DNA from: Candidatus Woesearchaeota archaeon
GTDB lineage: Archaea > Nanobdellota > Nanobdellia > Woesearchaeales > J091
Length of the DNA stretch: 12,850 nt
Direction of reading: 5' to 3'
Assembly: GCA_003695045.1 (NCBI GenBank)
Contig: RFJB01000069.1
Span: 1 to 12,850, forward strand
Position 1 is the first letter of the stretch. The number at the start of each line of letters is the position of its first letter. The position numbers were made by a program, and so were the translations under genes. Under the pieces are notes generated by a model. The model saw nothing but the letters and a program-made list of their open reading frames with translations, was not told the DNA's origin and made no database searches. This document shows, piece after piece, positions 6,264 through 12,490 of the stretch.

Positions 6264-7418
6264 ATGGATTATGCGAACGAAAATAACAATCAGGCAAACA
6301 ATTCTTCGGATTATGCCAGCAATGCCTTGAAAGATGCGTTGGGAGCCGTAGAAGCGAGGCAGGCAGACCAGTCGCCTGCAAACCCTTACGACGCGCCCGC
6401 CGGCTCAACAATAGGGCAGGCAAACATAAAGGTAATAGGAACAGGCGGAGCGGGCAACAACATGGTCGACTGGCTTTACAAGAAAGGAATCAAGGGCGCC
6501 AAGATAATCGCCTGCAACACCGACCAGCAGCACCTTGACATAACCAATGCAGACGAAAAGTTCCTTATCGGTCCGTCTGTTACCAAAGGTCTGGGTTGCG
6601 GAGGATTCCCTGAAAAAGGGGCGCAGGCAGCCCAGGAGTCAATCAACCAGATAAGAGCCACTCTCAAGGGAGTGGACATGGTGTTCGTCTGCGCGGGAAT
6701 GGGCGGCGGCACGGGAACCGGCTCTGCCCCTGTCGTTGCAAAGGTTGCGAAAGAAGCAGGAGCGATAGTCATAGGAACAGTCACCATGCCGTTCAACATT
6801 GAGAGGGCAAGAATAGACAAGGCAGAGTTCGGACTTCAACAGCTGAGAGAGGTCTGCGACACAGTCGTTGTTATTGACAACAACCGGCTCGTGAAGATTG
6901 CGGGAAATCTTCCGGTGCAGCAGGCATTCGCAGTGGCAAATGAACTAATTGCGGTTATGATAAGGGGAATTGTGGAAACAATAGCGGTTCCCAGTTTGGT
7001 AAATCTTGACTTTGCCGATGTGAAGGCAATAATGACTGATGGCGGCGTGGCTGCAATAGGTGTCGGCTCCAGCGACACCATGCACAGGGCAAAAGAGGCC
7101 GTTGAAGGCGCTCTCACAAATCCCCTTCTTGAAATTACCTACGAAGGCGCAAGGGGAGCGCTCGTGCACATAGAAGGAGGCCCTGACATGACTCTTGACG
7201 AAGTCAACCAGATAGGCGAGCTTGCCACAGCCAATCTTGACCCTGACGCAAATGTTATCTGGGGCGCAAGAATCAACGAGGATATGAAGGGCAAGATAAC
7301 TGTCATGACAATCATAACCGGCGTAAGGTCGCCCTGGATACTCGGCAAGGCATCCCAGGAAGAAAGAGAAGCGAGAAACAAGGAACTGGGCAACCAGCTG
7401 GGAATTGATGTGCTTTAA
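6264..7418 (+). CDS. ftsZ: Cell division GTPase FtsZ (archaeal)
   Basis: This is a 384-residue tubulin-like GTPase that polymerises into the division ring at mid-cell. A disordered, Asn/Gln/Ala-rich extension of about 50 residues precedes the core, which opens at IKVIGTGGAGNNMVD (nucleotide loop, 59-66). The tubulin/FtsZ signature GGGTGTGSAP is at 147-156. The T7 synergy loop NLDFAD at 247-252 keeps the aspartates that trigger GTP hydrolysis in the neighbouring subunit. The C-terminal domain ends in ITGVRSPWILGKA followed by a short charged helix and LGIDVL. There is no long linker of the bacterial kind. Whether this is FtsZ1 or FtsZ2 is not decided here. ATG 6264 is chosen over the GTG at 6255 because that GTG is part of the GAGGTG site. 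The next gene, 75 bases downstream, has no promoter of its own and probably shares the transcript. Confidence 0.97.
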   Translation: MDYANENNNQANNSSDYASNALKDALGAVEARQADQSPANPYDAPAGSTIGQANIKVIGTGGAGNNMVDWLYKKGIKGAKIIACNTDQQHLDITNADEKFLIGPSVTKGLGCGGFPEKGAQAAQESINQIRATLKGVDMVFVCAGMGGGTGTGSAPVVAKVAKEAGAIVIGTVTMPFNIERARIDKAEFGLQQLREVCDTVVVIDNNRLVKIAGNLPVQQAFAVANELIAVMIRGIVETIAVPSLVNLDFADVKAIMTDGGVAAIGVGSSDTMHRAKEAVEGALTNPLLEITYEGARGALVHIEGGPDMTLDEVNQIGELATANLDPDANVIWGARINEDMKGKITVMTIITGVRSPWILGKASQEEREARNKELGNQLGIDVL

Positions 7419-7430
7419 TTTTTTACCTTT
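7419..7430 (+). terminator. T-rich stretch after ftsZ
   Basis: A run of six T starts right after the ftsZ stop codon, followed by ACCTTT. Oligo-T runs alone can terminate archaeal transcription, but the next gene has no visible TATA box, so this may act only as a partial terminator that lowers downstream expression. Confidence 0.3.
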
Positions 7431-7492
7431 TGGTTACTTTTGTTTCATAGGCAAAACATTCATCTGAGAAAAAAGGTCGTGAGGTTGTAGCA

Positions 7493-8059
7493 ATGGAGAT
7501 GGCGCTGGATGTTGGAAGTGTGGAGAAAGTGAACCTTATGATAAAGGAGCTGACAAAGCACGGCAGGGTGGGCAGTTTTGATGCTGCACTATACGAGGCG
7601 CAGAGGGTCTACCGCGAAGTTCCTGAAGCAACGCGGGAACGCAGCTCTGTTCAGGGAAGCTCATCAGGGGCTGTTGTTCTTGAACAGCCGTCCGTGCAAA
7701 ACAGAGCTGGAAAAGAAGAATTTGCGAGAATTGACGAGCAGCAAATCAACTCACTCCTGAATGCGCTCCTCAAAGAGAAACTTGCTGCCGTTCTTGGCGC
7801 ATACCATGAAGGCATAACCTCTGAATTTGAGGCGCTGAAAAGCACCATTGCAGGCCTGCAGAGGGAACTCTCGGAATTAAAGAGAATCCCTGCGGAATCC
7901 GTTAAAGCTCCTGCTGTTCAGAGCCAGGTCGAACCGCCAGTACAGCGCCAGCTTCCCCGGGCAGAAGCCGAGAAGCCAAAGCCGTACAACGAGAGGCAGG
8001 GCAACTACACTTCCGACGATGTTTCAATAGAAAAAATGTTCTACTTTGGAAACAAATAA
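7493..8059 (+). CDS. Coiled-coil protein linked to ftsZ, putative division partner
   Basis: This is a 188-residue soluble protein I do not recognise as a named family. It is modular: a helical N-terminal region at 1-45, a Ser/Gln-rich linker, and a helical coiled-coil-like region at about 75-131 (INSLLNALLKEKLAAV onward to LQRELSELKR). A Pro/Gln/Glu-rich linker follows at about 133-168. It closes with a short tail, DDVSIEKMFYFGNK (175-188), which looks like a linear binding motif. No membrane helix and no SepF-like fold are visible. GAGGT lies seven bases before the ATG. With no TATA box in the 74-base gap it is probably co-transcribed with ftsZ. A role as adaptor or regulator of the FtsZ ring is inferred from position and architecture only. 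Confidence 0.8.
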   Translation: MEMALDVGSVEKVNLMIKELTKHGRVGSFDAALYEAQRVYREVPEATRERSSVQGSSSGAVVLEQPSVQNRAGKEEFARIDEQQINSLLNALLKEKLAAVLGAYHEGITSEFEALKSTIAGLQRELSELKRIPAESVKAPAVQSQVEPPVQRQLPRAEAEKPKPYNERQGNYTSDDVSIEKMFYFGNK

Positions 8060-8136
8060 AGGAATTTGTTGTTTTTCTTTTTTTGAATTCTCTTTTCTTC
8101 GTTTTGTTTTTTGTATCGGAAAAGAATAAAAGAAAA
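8060..8136 (+). terminator. Oligo-T terminator region of the ftsZ transcript
   Basis: Several T runs follow the stop codon (8072-8084 with one interruption, and 8101-8112). This is the usual archaeal termination signal. It also faces the minus-strand minigene terminator, so the two units converge here. Confidence 0.6.
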
Positions 8137-8154
8137 AAAGGGGCGAACCCCTTT
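8130..8154 (-). terminator. Hairpin plus oligo-T terminator for a minus-strand minigene
   Basis: AAAGGGG (8137-8143) and CCCCTTT (8148-8154) form a perfect 7-bp stem around a 4-base loop. On the minus strand the loop is TTCG and the stem runs straight into T residues (complement of 8133-8139). The orientation fits only a minus-strand transcript, and the sole candidate is the nine-codon frame at 8185-8214. Confidence 0.65.
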
Positions 8155-8184
8155 ATGGTGTTAATTGTTTCTCATTAGCGGGTC

Positions 8185-8214
8185 TTAACAACCTCCGCAT
8201 CCCGGACCGTTCAT
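8185..8214 (-). CDS. Nine-codon minigene, peptide MNGPGCGGC
   Basis: An ATG at 8212-8214 opens a nine-codon frame, MNGPGCGGC, ending in TAA. The ribosome binding site is GAGGTGAT (8221-8228), an eight-base match to the archaeal 16S tail, six bases before the ATG, and the strongest in the window. A TATA-like AAAATAAAC (about 8253-8262) sits at a spacing that would put this site in a short leader; CATATAAGA (8241-8249) is an alternative. The hairpin terminator at 8137-8154 closes the unit. The peptide has a C-x2-C pair (Cys6, Cys9) at its end, which could bind metal or a thiol, or the frame could be a regulatory leader. A second tiny frame, MKIYEVIAK, overlaps its start by ATGA. No database match can be claimed. 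Confidence 0.45.
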   Translation of the reverse strand: MNGPGCGGC

Positions 8215-8313
8215 TTTGCAATCACCTCGTAAATCTTCATTCTTATATGATGTTTATTTTATCGCATCTGCTCATTTTAAGGTCTTTCTTTTGATATATT
8301 GATTTCGGTTAAT

Positions 8314-8334
8314 GTTTAAATAATTTGTTTAAAT
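8314..8334. repeat. Repeated GTTTAAAT upstream of the glucoamylase gene
   Basis: GTTTAAAT occurs at 8314-8321 and again at 8327-8334, 13 bases apart. It lies 34-54 bases upstream of the TATA-like box used by the GH15 gene and between it and the minus-strand minigene. It may be an extra promoter element for either direction or an operator. Confidence 0.35.
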
Positions 8335-8367
8335 GGTTTGTGCCACTCCTTCAGTGTGCAACAAAAA

Positions 8368-8376
8368 CTATTTAAG
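8368..8376 (+). promoter_or_regulatory. TATA-like box of the glucoamylase gene, leaderless
   Basis: CTATTTAAG centres 27 bases before the ATG at 8399, which would make the message leaderless. This supports that ATG rather than an in-frame ATG at 8333, which lies upstream of the box. Confidence 0.65.
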
Positions 8377-8398
8377 CTCTCTGGCAACGATTTCTGGT

Positions 8399-10405
8399 AT
8401 GCCCCGATCCCTGGTTGTTGGAAACGGAAACATTCTTGTCAATATTGACAATCACCTCCAGGTAAGGGATTTCTACTATCCGTATGTGGGCCAGCAGAAC
8501 CATGTGGGAGGCCATTTTCACAGGTGGGGCCTGTGGGTTGACGGCAGGTTGCTGTGGAGCACAGATGCGGGCTGGAAGACCGGGCTTTCCTACAAGAAGG
8601 ACATACTCGTAACAGAGTCGGAAATGATTCACGAAGATGCAAAACTCCAGGTTGTTGTGGAGGATTTCGTCCATTATGAAGAGAACATTTTTGTAAGGCA
8701 CTTCCGCATAAAGAACCTCTCGTCCGAAACACGAACAGTTCGGTTGTTTGCACATCATGACTTCCACCTGTATCAGGACGAAGTAGGCGACACTGTGTGC
8801 TACATTCCCAAGAAGAACGCCCTTGTTCATTACAAAAGAAAGCGCTACATGCTCATTGCAGGCATGACATCAGACAAGGAAGGAATGAGGCAGTACACAA
8901 CAGGACAGAAAAACTGGACTCATGATGAGGGCTCGTGGAGAGACGCAGAAGACGGAGAACTTTCACTCAATCCGATTGCGCAGGGCGCAGTGGACTCGGC
9001 ATGCAGGTTTGACATTCTGTGCCCGCCCCACAAGGAGAAAGATGTTTACCTGTGGATAATTGCCGGCAAAAACTTTGAGGACGTGTTCAAAAAGAACGAC
9101 TCCCTGATTGTTGTTACTCCGTCAAAAATGCAGGAAGACACTGAAAACTTCTGGCGCTCATGGGTAAACAAGCAGGAGATTGACTTCAAAGACCTCGACG
9201 ATGACCTCGTTTCGCTCTACAAAACCGGGCTCCTGATTGTGAGGGCGCATTCCGACAACAGGGGAGCAATAACAGCAGCCAATGATTCTGACAACCTGCA
9301 CTACAACAAGGACTCTTACAGTTACATGTGGCCCCGCGACGGAGCGCTCGTTGCTCTGGCGCTTGACAAGGCAGGATATCACGAACTCACAAGGCGCTTC
9401 TTTAAATTTTGCAGGCCCCTCCTGACAAAACAGGGTTTTCTCCTTCACAAGTTCAATCCGGACGGTTCTCTCGGAAGCAGCTGGCACCCGTGGATTCTCG
9501 ACGGAAAGCCGTCAGACCCCATACAGGAAGACGAGACAGCACTTGTTCTTTACTCGCTGTGGAAGCATTACGAATTCACAAAGGACATTGAGTTCGTGAA
9601 GCCGTTCTATCATGACATGGTCATTCCAATGGGCGACTTTCTTGCATCATACAGGGATTCCCACACCAAACTTCCCAAGCCGAGCTACGATCTGTGGGAG
9701 GAACAGCACGGCATATTTACCTTCACAACCTCAACCGTCGTCGCGGCTCTGCATGCCGCCGCGAAATTTGCTGAACTTTTCGGCGATTCAAAGAGGAAGG
9801 ACTTTTACTATCGCGCATCAGAAGAAGTGAGGGAAGCAATGCTGAAGCACCTTTACAGCGACGAACACGGAAGGTTTGCGAAGAAAGCACTGCTTCGCAA
9901 CGGCAACATTGAACTTGACATGACTGTTGACGCGTCACTCTTTTCCGTGTTCTACTTTGGCATCCTAGCTCCTGACGACCCCCGTGTCGTTTCTACAATG
10001 AACGCAATAAAGGAAAAGCTCTCTGTTGCGGGCGGCATCGCAAGATACGAAAATGACTATTACCACCGCAAGAACGGCTTTGAGGGTCCCGGCAACCCAT
10101 GGATAATCTGCACATTGTGGGTTGCCGACTGGTACATACAGAAGGCAACAACTCATGAGCAGCTCAAGCCGGCAAAGGAAATATTCCAATGGGTGCGCGC
10201 TGCTGCAAATGAGGCAGGCGTTCTCCCGGAACAGCTGGACCCCGATGACAAAAGGCCTTTGTCTGTTGCTCCGCTGACATGGAGCCATTCCAGTTATGTC
10301 GCATCAGTTCTGGACTACATAAGCAAATACGACCTTCTTACAGAGCAGGCAAAGTCGAAGAACGGTTCGTTTTATGATGTCCACAAGATAGACAGGGAGC
10401 CGTGA
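8399..10405 (+). CDS. GH15 glucoamylase-like glycoside hydrolase, cytosolic
   Basis: This is a 668-residue family-15 enzyme that removes glucose from alpha-glucans or related oligosaccharides by inversion; some archaeal members act on trehalose instead. The N-terminal beta-sandwich starts MPRSLVVGNGNILVNIDNH and continues with the family's RDFYYPYVGQQNHV. The (alpha/alpha)6 barrel covers about 265-645. It carries YMWPRDGA (309-316), the PIQEDET segment with the expected general acid Glu379, and LPEQLDPD with the expected general base Glu611. No signal peptide or membrane helix is present, so it should work in the cytosol on internal glycogen or imported sugars. The start is fixed by the family N-terminus and the TATA-like box 27 bases upstream. 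A small membrane protein follows four bases after its stop. Confidence 0.93.
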   Translation: MPRSLVVGNGNILVNIDNHLQVRDFYYPYVGQQNHVGGHFHRWGLWVDGRLLWSTDAGWKTGLSYKKDILVTESEMIHEDAKLQVVVEDFVHYEENIFVRHFRIKNLSSETRTVRLFAHHDFHLYQDEVGDTVCYIPKKNALVHYKRKRYMLIAGMTSDKEGMRQYTTGQKNWTHDEGSWRDAEDGELSLNPIAQGAVDSACRFDILCPPHKEKDVYLWIIAGKNFEDVFKKNDSLIVVTPSKMQEDTENFWRSWVNKQEIDFKDLDDDLVSLYKTGLLIVRAHSDNRGAITAANDSDNLHYNKDSYSYMWPRDGALVALALDKAGYHELTRRFFKFCRPLLTKQGFLLHKFNPDGSLGSSWHPWILDGKPSDPIQEDETALVLYSLWKHYEFTKDIEFVKPFYHDMVIPMGDFLASYRDSHTKLPKPSYDLWEEQHGIFTFTTSTVVAALHAAAKFAELFGDSKRKDFYYRASEEVREAMLKHLYSDEHGRFAKKALLRNGNIELDMTVDASLFSVFYFGILAPDDPRVVSTMNAIKEKLSVAGGIARYENDYYHRKNGFEGPGNPWIICTLWVADWYIQKATTHEQLKPAKEIFQWVRAAANEAGVLPEQLDPDDKRPLSVAPLTWSHSSYVASVLDYISKYDLLTEQAKSKNGSFYDVHKIDREP

Positions 10406-10409
10406 CACC

Positions 10410-10574
10410 ATGGCAGGGTCAAGAACGAAGAAAGCGGTCGCTGTCGCGCTCATAACAATTCTTATTCTTAATCTCATTCTCTTTGCGCTGCAAATCTATG
10501 ATGCTCTGCTGTTTTGGGCTGTTATAATCGGAGTCGCAATCCCTGCTTTTACTGTTTTAAAGAGAAAGAACTGA
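10410..10574 (+). CDS. Small two-helix membrane protein
   Basis: This is a 54-residue protein: a basic N-terminus (MAGSRTKK), a hydrophobic helix at about 9-29, a short turn (IYDA), a second helix at about 32-50, and a basic end (KRKN). Both ends are positively charged, so both probably face the cytosol. The ATG lies four bases after the glucoamylase stop, with GGGAG nine bases upstream, so it is translated from the same message. It is too short to assign to a family. Either it is an independent small membrane protein or it helps place the cytosolic hydrolase at the membrane; the second idea rests on adjacency alone. Confidence 0.7.
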   Translation: MAGSRTKKAVAVALITILILNLILFALQIYDALLFWAVIIGVAIPAFTVLKRKN

Positions 10575-10594
10575 GAGCCGGTAAAGCTTAAACC

Positions 10595-10602
10595 TTTTAT
10601 AC
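10595..10602 (+). promoter_or_regulatory. TATA-like box of nucS, leaderless
   Basis: TTTTATAC centres 26 bases before the ATG at 10624, with no Shine-Dalgarno site between, so the nucS message is probably leaderless and independent of the upstream unit. Confidence 0.65.
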
Positions 10603-10623
10603 ATCCTCTCTCTCCTTCTGCTC

Positions 10624-11376
10624 ATGGAACTTGAAGAAGCATACTCTCTGCTCTCTGACTTGAGAAAGACGCACAAGACGATAATCATAGTTGCCGATTG
10701 CACCGTGGAATACAAGGGCAGGGCGGAGAGCTATCTCCCTCCAGGCGAGAGAGTGATCCTTATCAAGCGGGACAGGACTGTGCTCGTGCATCAGGATTCG
10801 GGAAGCATGCCCGTGAACTACATGAAGGAAAACTCCGACTGGAGGCCTGTTCTTGAAAAAGACAAACTTGAACTGAGAATAAACAACATTTCATACAAAG
10901 AGTCAATGCTGATTGTAATGAACAAGGTCTTTTCGGTCAGCTCCTTTTCACTCTCTGACGGCCAGAAAATACAGCTGGTCGGAACAGAGCGCGACATGGC
11001 TGACATGATATACGCGAATCCGGACATCGTTGAAAAGGGGCTCCGCGCAGTCGCAACAGAAGAGCAGACCAAATACGGATTTGTTGATGTCCTCTGCTAT
11101 GACCGGCAGAACAATCTTGTGGTGATAGAATGCAAGCGCTACACCGCAGACCTCAAGGCGGTCTCGCAGTTGAGGCGCTATGTTGAGAGAATCAAAAAAA
11201 GCAAGGGCATTGAGAACGTCCGCGGCATACTCTGCGCCCCAAAAATAACATCAAATGCAAAGGAGATGCTGTTCGACTTCGGCTTTTCATTCAAAGCGGT
11301 GAAGCCGCCGGCTTACATGTCCCGCGAGGAGCACAGACAGAGGTCCCTTGCCGATTTTGAACACTCAAAAGGTTGA
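10624..11376 (+). CDS. nucS: Mismatch-specific endonuclease NucS/EndoMS
   Basis: This is a 250-residue NucS/EndoMS protein, which dimerises on DNA and cuts both strands at mismatches in archaea and actinobacteria that lack MutS/MutL. The N-terminal beta-rich DNA-binding domain covers about 1-115. The C-terminal RecB-like nuclease domain shows the full catalytic set: Asp155 in GFVDVL and Glu169/Lys171 in VVIECKRY, with the usual 14-residue D-to-E spacing, then QLRRYV. NPDIVEKGLRAV at 132-143 is the typical entry into the nuclease domain. The tail QRSLADF (239-245) fits the QxxLxxF core of a PCNA-binding box, consistent with recruitment by the sliding clamp. It carries its own leaderless promoter. 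The following unknown gene starts five bases after its stop. Confidence 0.93.
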   Translation: MELEEAYSLLSDLRKTHKTIIIVADCTVEYKGRAESYLPPGERVILIKRDRTVLVHQDSGSMPVNYMKENSDWRPVLEKDKLELRINNISYKESMLIVMNKVFSVSSFSLSDGQKIQLVGTERDMADMIYANPDIVEKGLRAVATEEQTKYGFVDVLCYDRQNNLVVIECKRYTADLKAVSQLRRYVERIKKSKGIENVRGILCAPKITSNAKEMLFDFGFSFKAVKPPAYMSREEHRQRSLADFEHSKG

Positions 11377-11381
11377 GGCGC

Positions 11382-11807
11382 ATGTTTCTGACGCGAATCG
11401 GGGAATTCCCGCCCAGGTATGAAATGGCTCCTGTTTTGGAAACGAGGGACAAACATCTCCGCGCCAAAATGAAAATCCTGAATTCTCTTTCACAGCATGC
11501 TAATGTCAGGGCTGTCTTTGAAAAGCGCTACGGCAGGCCTGATGTGGATGACGAGTCAAAGGCGTATGTGTGGCGCTTCATTGCCAACAGGACAATTCCA
11601 TTCGAGCTGCGCCTGAACATGATGCCTTCCGGCTCCGGCGGAGAAGAGCTTTTCCTGCTGACCGATGCCAACGCAACATTTCAGGAGAAGGACCTTCTTC
11701 TCACGCACTTTATCAACATTCTTGCTGAAGAGTCAAAGTCGGTGTGGCAGAAGGCAAAGGAGAAAAGACAGATATCCGGCTCCTTGAAAACAAGCAGATT
11801 TAAATAA
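11382..11807 (+). CDS. Unrecognised protein coupled to nucS
   Basis: This is a 141-residue, basic, soluble protein with no recognised domain. It opens FLTRIGEFPPRYE, continues with a Lys/Arg-rich helical region, and then has an apparent small alpha/beta segment (KAYVWRFIANRTIPFELRL, then EELFLLTDANATFQEKD). The end is a charged helix and a basic tail. The start is uncertain: ATG at 11382 is five bases past the nucS stop, with AAAGG nine bases upstream, while a TTG at 11373 would overlap that stop. Either way the two genes are translationally close and co-transcribed. A role beside NucS in DNA handling is only suggested by this. Its last codons contain the TATA-like box of the next gene. Confidence 0.7.
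   Translation: MFLTRIGEFPPRYEMAPVLETRDKHLRAKMKILNSLSQHANVRAVFEKRYGRPDVDDESKAYVWRFIANRTIPFELRLNMMPSGSGGEELFLLTDANATFQEKDLLLTHFINILAEESKSVWQKAKEKRQISGSLKTSRFK
11799..11807 (+). promoter_or_regulatory. TATA-like box inside the preceding coding end
   Basis: TTTAAATAA centres 26 bases before the ATG at 11829, so the protease message is probably leaderless. The same bases form the final Phe, Lys and stop codons of the preceding gene. Confidence 0.6.
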
Positions 11808-11828
11808 TAATCCTGCTGTTATTGCGCC

Positions 11829-12485
11829 ATGAAAAGGGCAAAGGGGACTGATGCAGGAGTTTTCAGGGCCCTTCAGTCAGTGGATGCCGCAATATTCATT
11901 CCCTACCTCTCTTTTCTTTTCATCGGACCTTTGCTGGGCTATGCGGGGCTTAGCGTGCAAATGTCATACATACTCAAGGCGGCACTCACGCTGATTCTTG
12001 TCTTTGCGTTCTGGAACAGGTACAATCTCAAACTGAGAAAAGGATTCTCCCTCTTCAGCGTCTCATCAGGAATTGTGGTTTTTATCCTGTGGGTTTCGCT
12101 TGACAATCTTTACCCCCACATAGGAAAGCCGTCATGGTTCGTCCCGGACTCTTTCCTTTCCCTTCTGTTCCGTCTTGCCGGCGCCATAGTTGTCGCCCCC
12201 CTTGTGGAAGAGTTGTTTGTGAGAAGCTTTCTGATACGCTACCTTGTAAGCGAGAAATGGCAGTCGGTTAAAGTCGGGACTTTCACATGGGCATCCTTCA
12301 TTGCGACTGTGCTCTTCTTCGGATTTTCCCATGACAGGTGGCTCGCAGGAATTTTTGCCGGCGCAATATTCAACATGGTGCTTTACCGCGAGAAGTCAGT
12401 GGAAGCGTGCATTGTTTCACATGCCGCGGCAAACCTGCTTCTCGCTGTTTTTGTTCTTGTAACAGGACAGTATGGCTTTTGGTAG
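11829..12485 (+). CDS. CPBP-family intramembrane metalloprotease (CAAX/Abi type)
   Basis: This is a 218-residue membrane protein with about seven hydrophobic segments. The glutamate pair with arginine, E127-E128-L-F-V-R132, is the CPBP motif 1. F164-x3-H168 (FGFSH) is motif 2, and H198-x3-N202 is the late motif, so the full zinc-ligand set of an active protease is present. These enzymes cleave prenylated or other membrane-bound substrates. The end, LVTGQYGFW, and the WASFIATVLFFGFSH stretch resemble the exosortase-associated CAAX-protease-like subgroup (TIGR03008-like). No sortase is in the window, so that link is tentative. It has its own promoter and converges on the next gene with a five-base gap. 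Confidence 0.87.
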   Translation: MKRAKGTDAGVFRALQSVDAAIFIPYLSFLFIGPLLGYAGLSVQMSYILKAALTLILVFAFWNRYNLKLRKGFSLFSVSSGIVVFILWVSLDNLYPHIGKPSWFVPDSFLSLLFRLAGAIVVAPLVEELFVRSFLIRYLVSEKWQSVKVGTFTWASFIATVLFFGFSHDRWLAGIFAGAIFNMVLYREKSVEACIVSHAAANLLLAVFVLVTGQYGFW

Positions 12486-12490
12486 GAAAC

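Noticed and set aside
8272-8275. Ten-codon minus-strand frame MSRCDKINII starting here
   Set aside because: It has no ribosome site and falls within the promoter candidates of the minigene; short enough to be chance.
8155-8332. Structured RNA gene or riboswitch in the gap after the ftsZ operon
   Set aside because: Apart from the terminator hairpin and one bulged stem downstream of the minigene stop, no known fold, T-loop or riboswitch core could be recognised.
8333-8398. N-terminal extension of the glucoamylase from an upstream ATG
   Set aside because: The family begins at the MPRSLVVGNGN methionine, and the TATA-like box used for transcription lies inside the extension, 27 bases before that methionine.
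8372-8830. Minus-strand open frame opposite the glucoamylase start
   Set aside because: It covers clearly recognisable GH15 N-terminal coding on the other strand and has no start signals.
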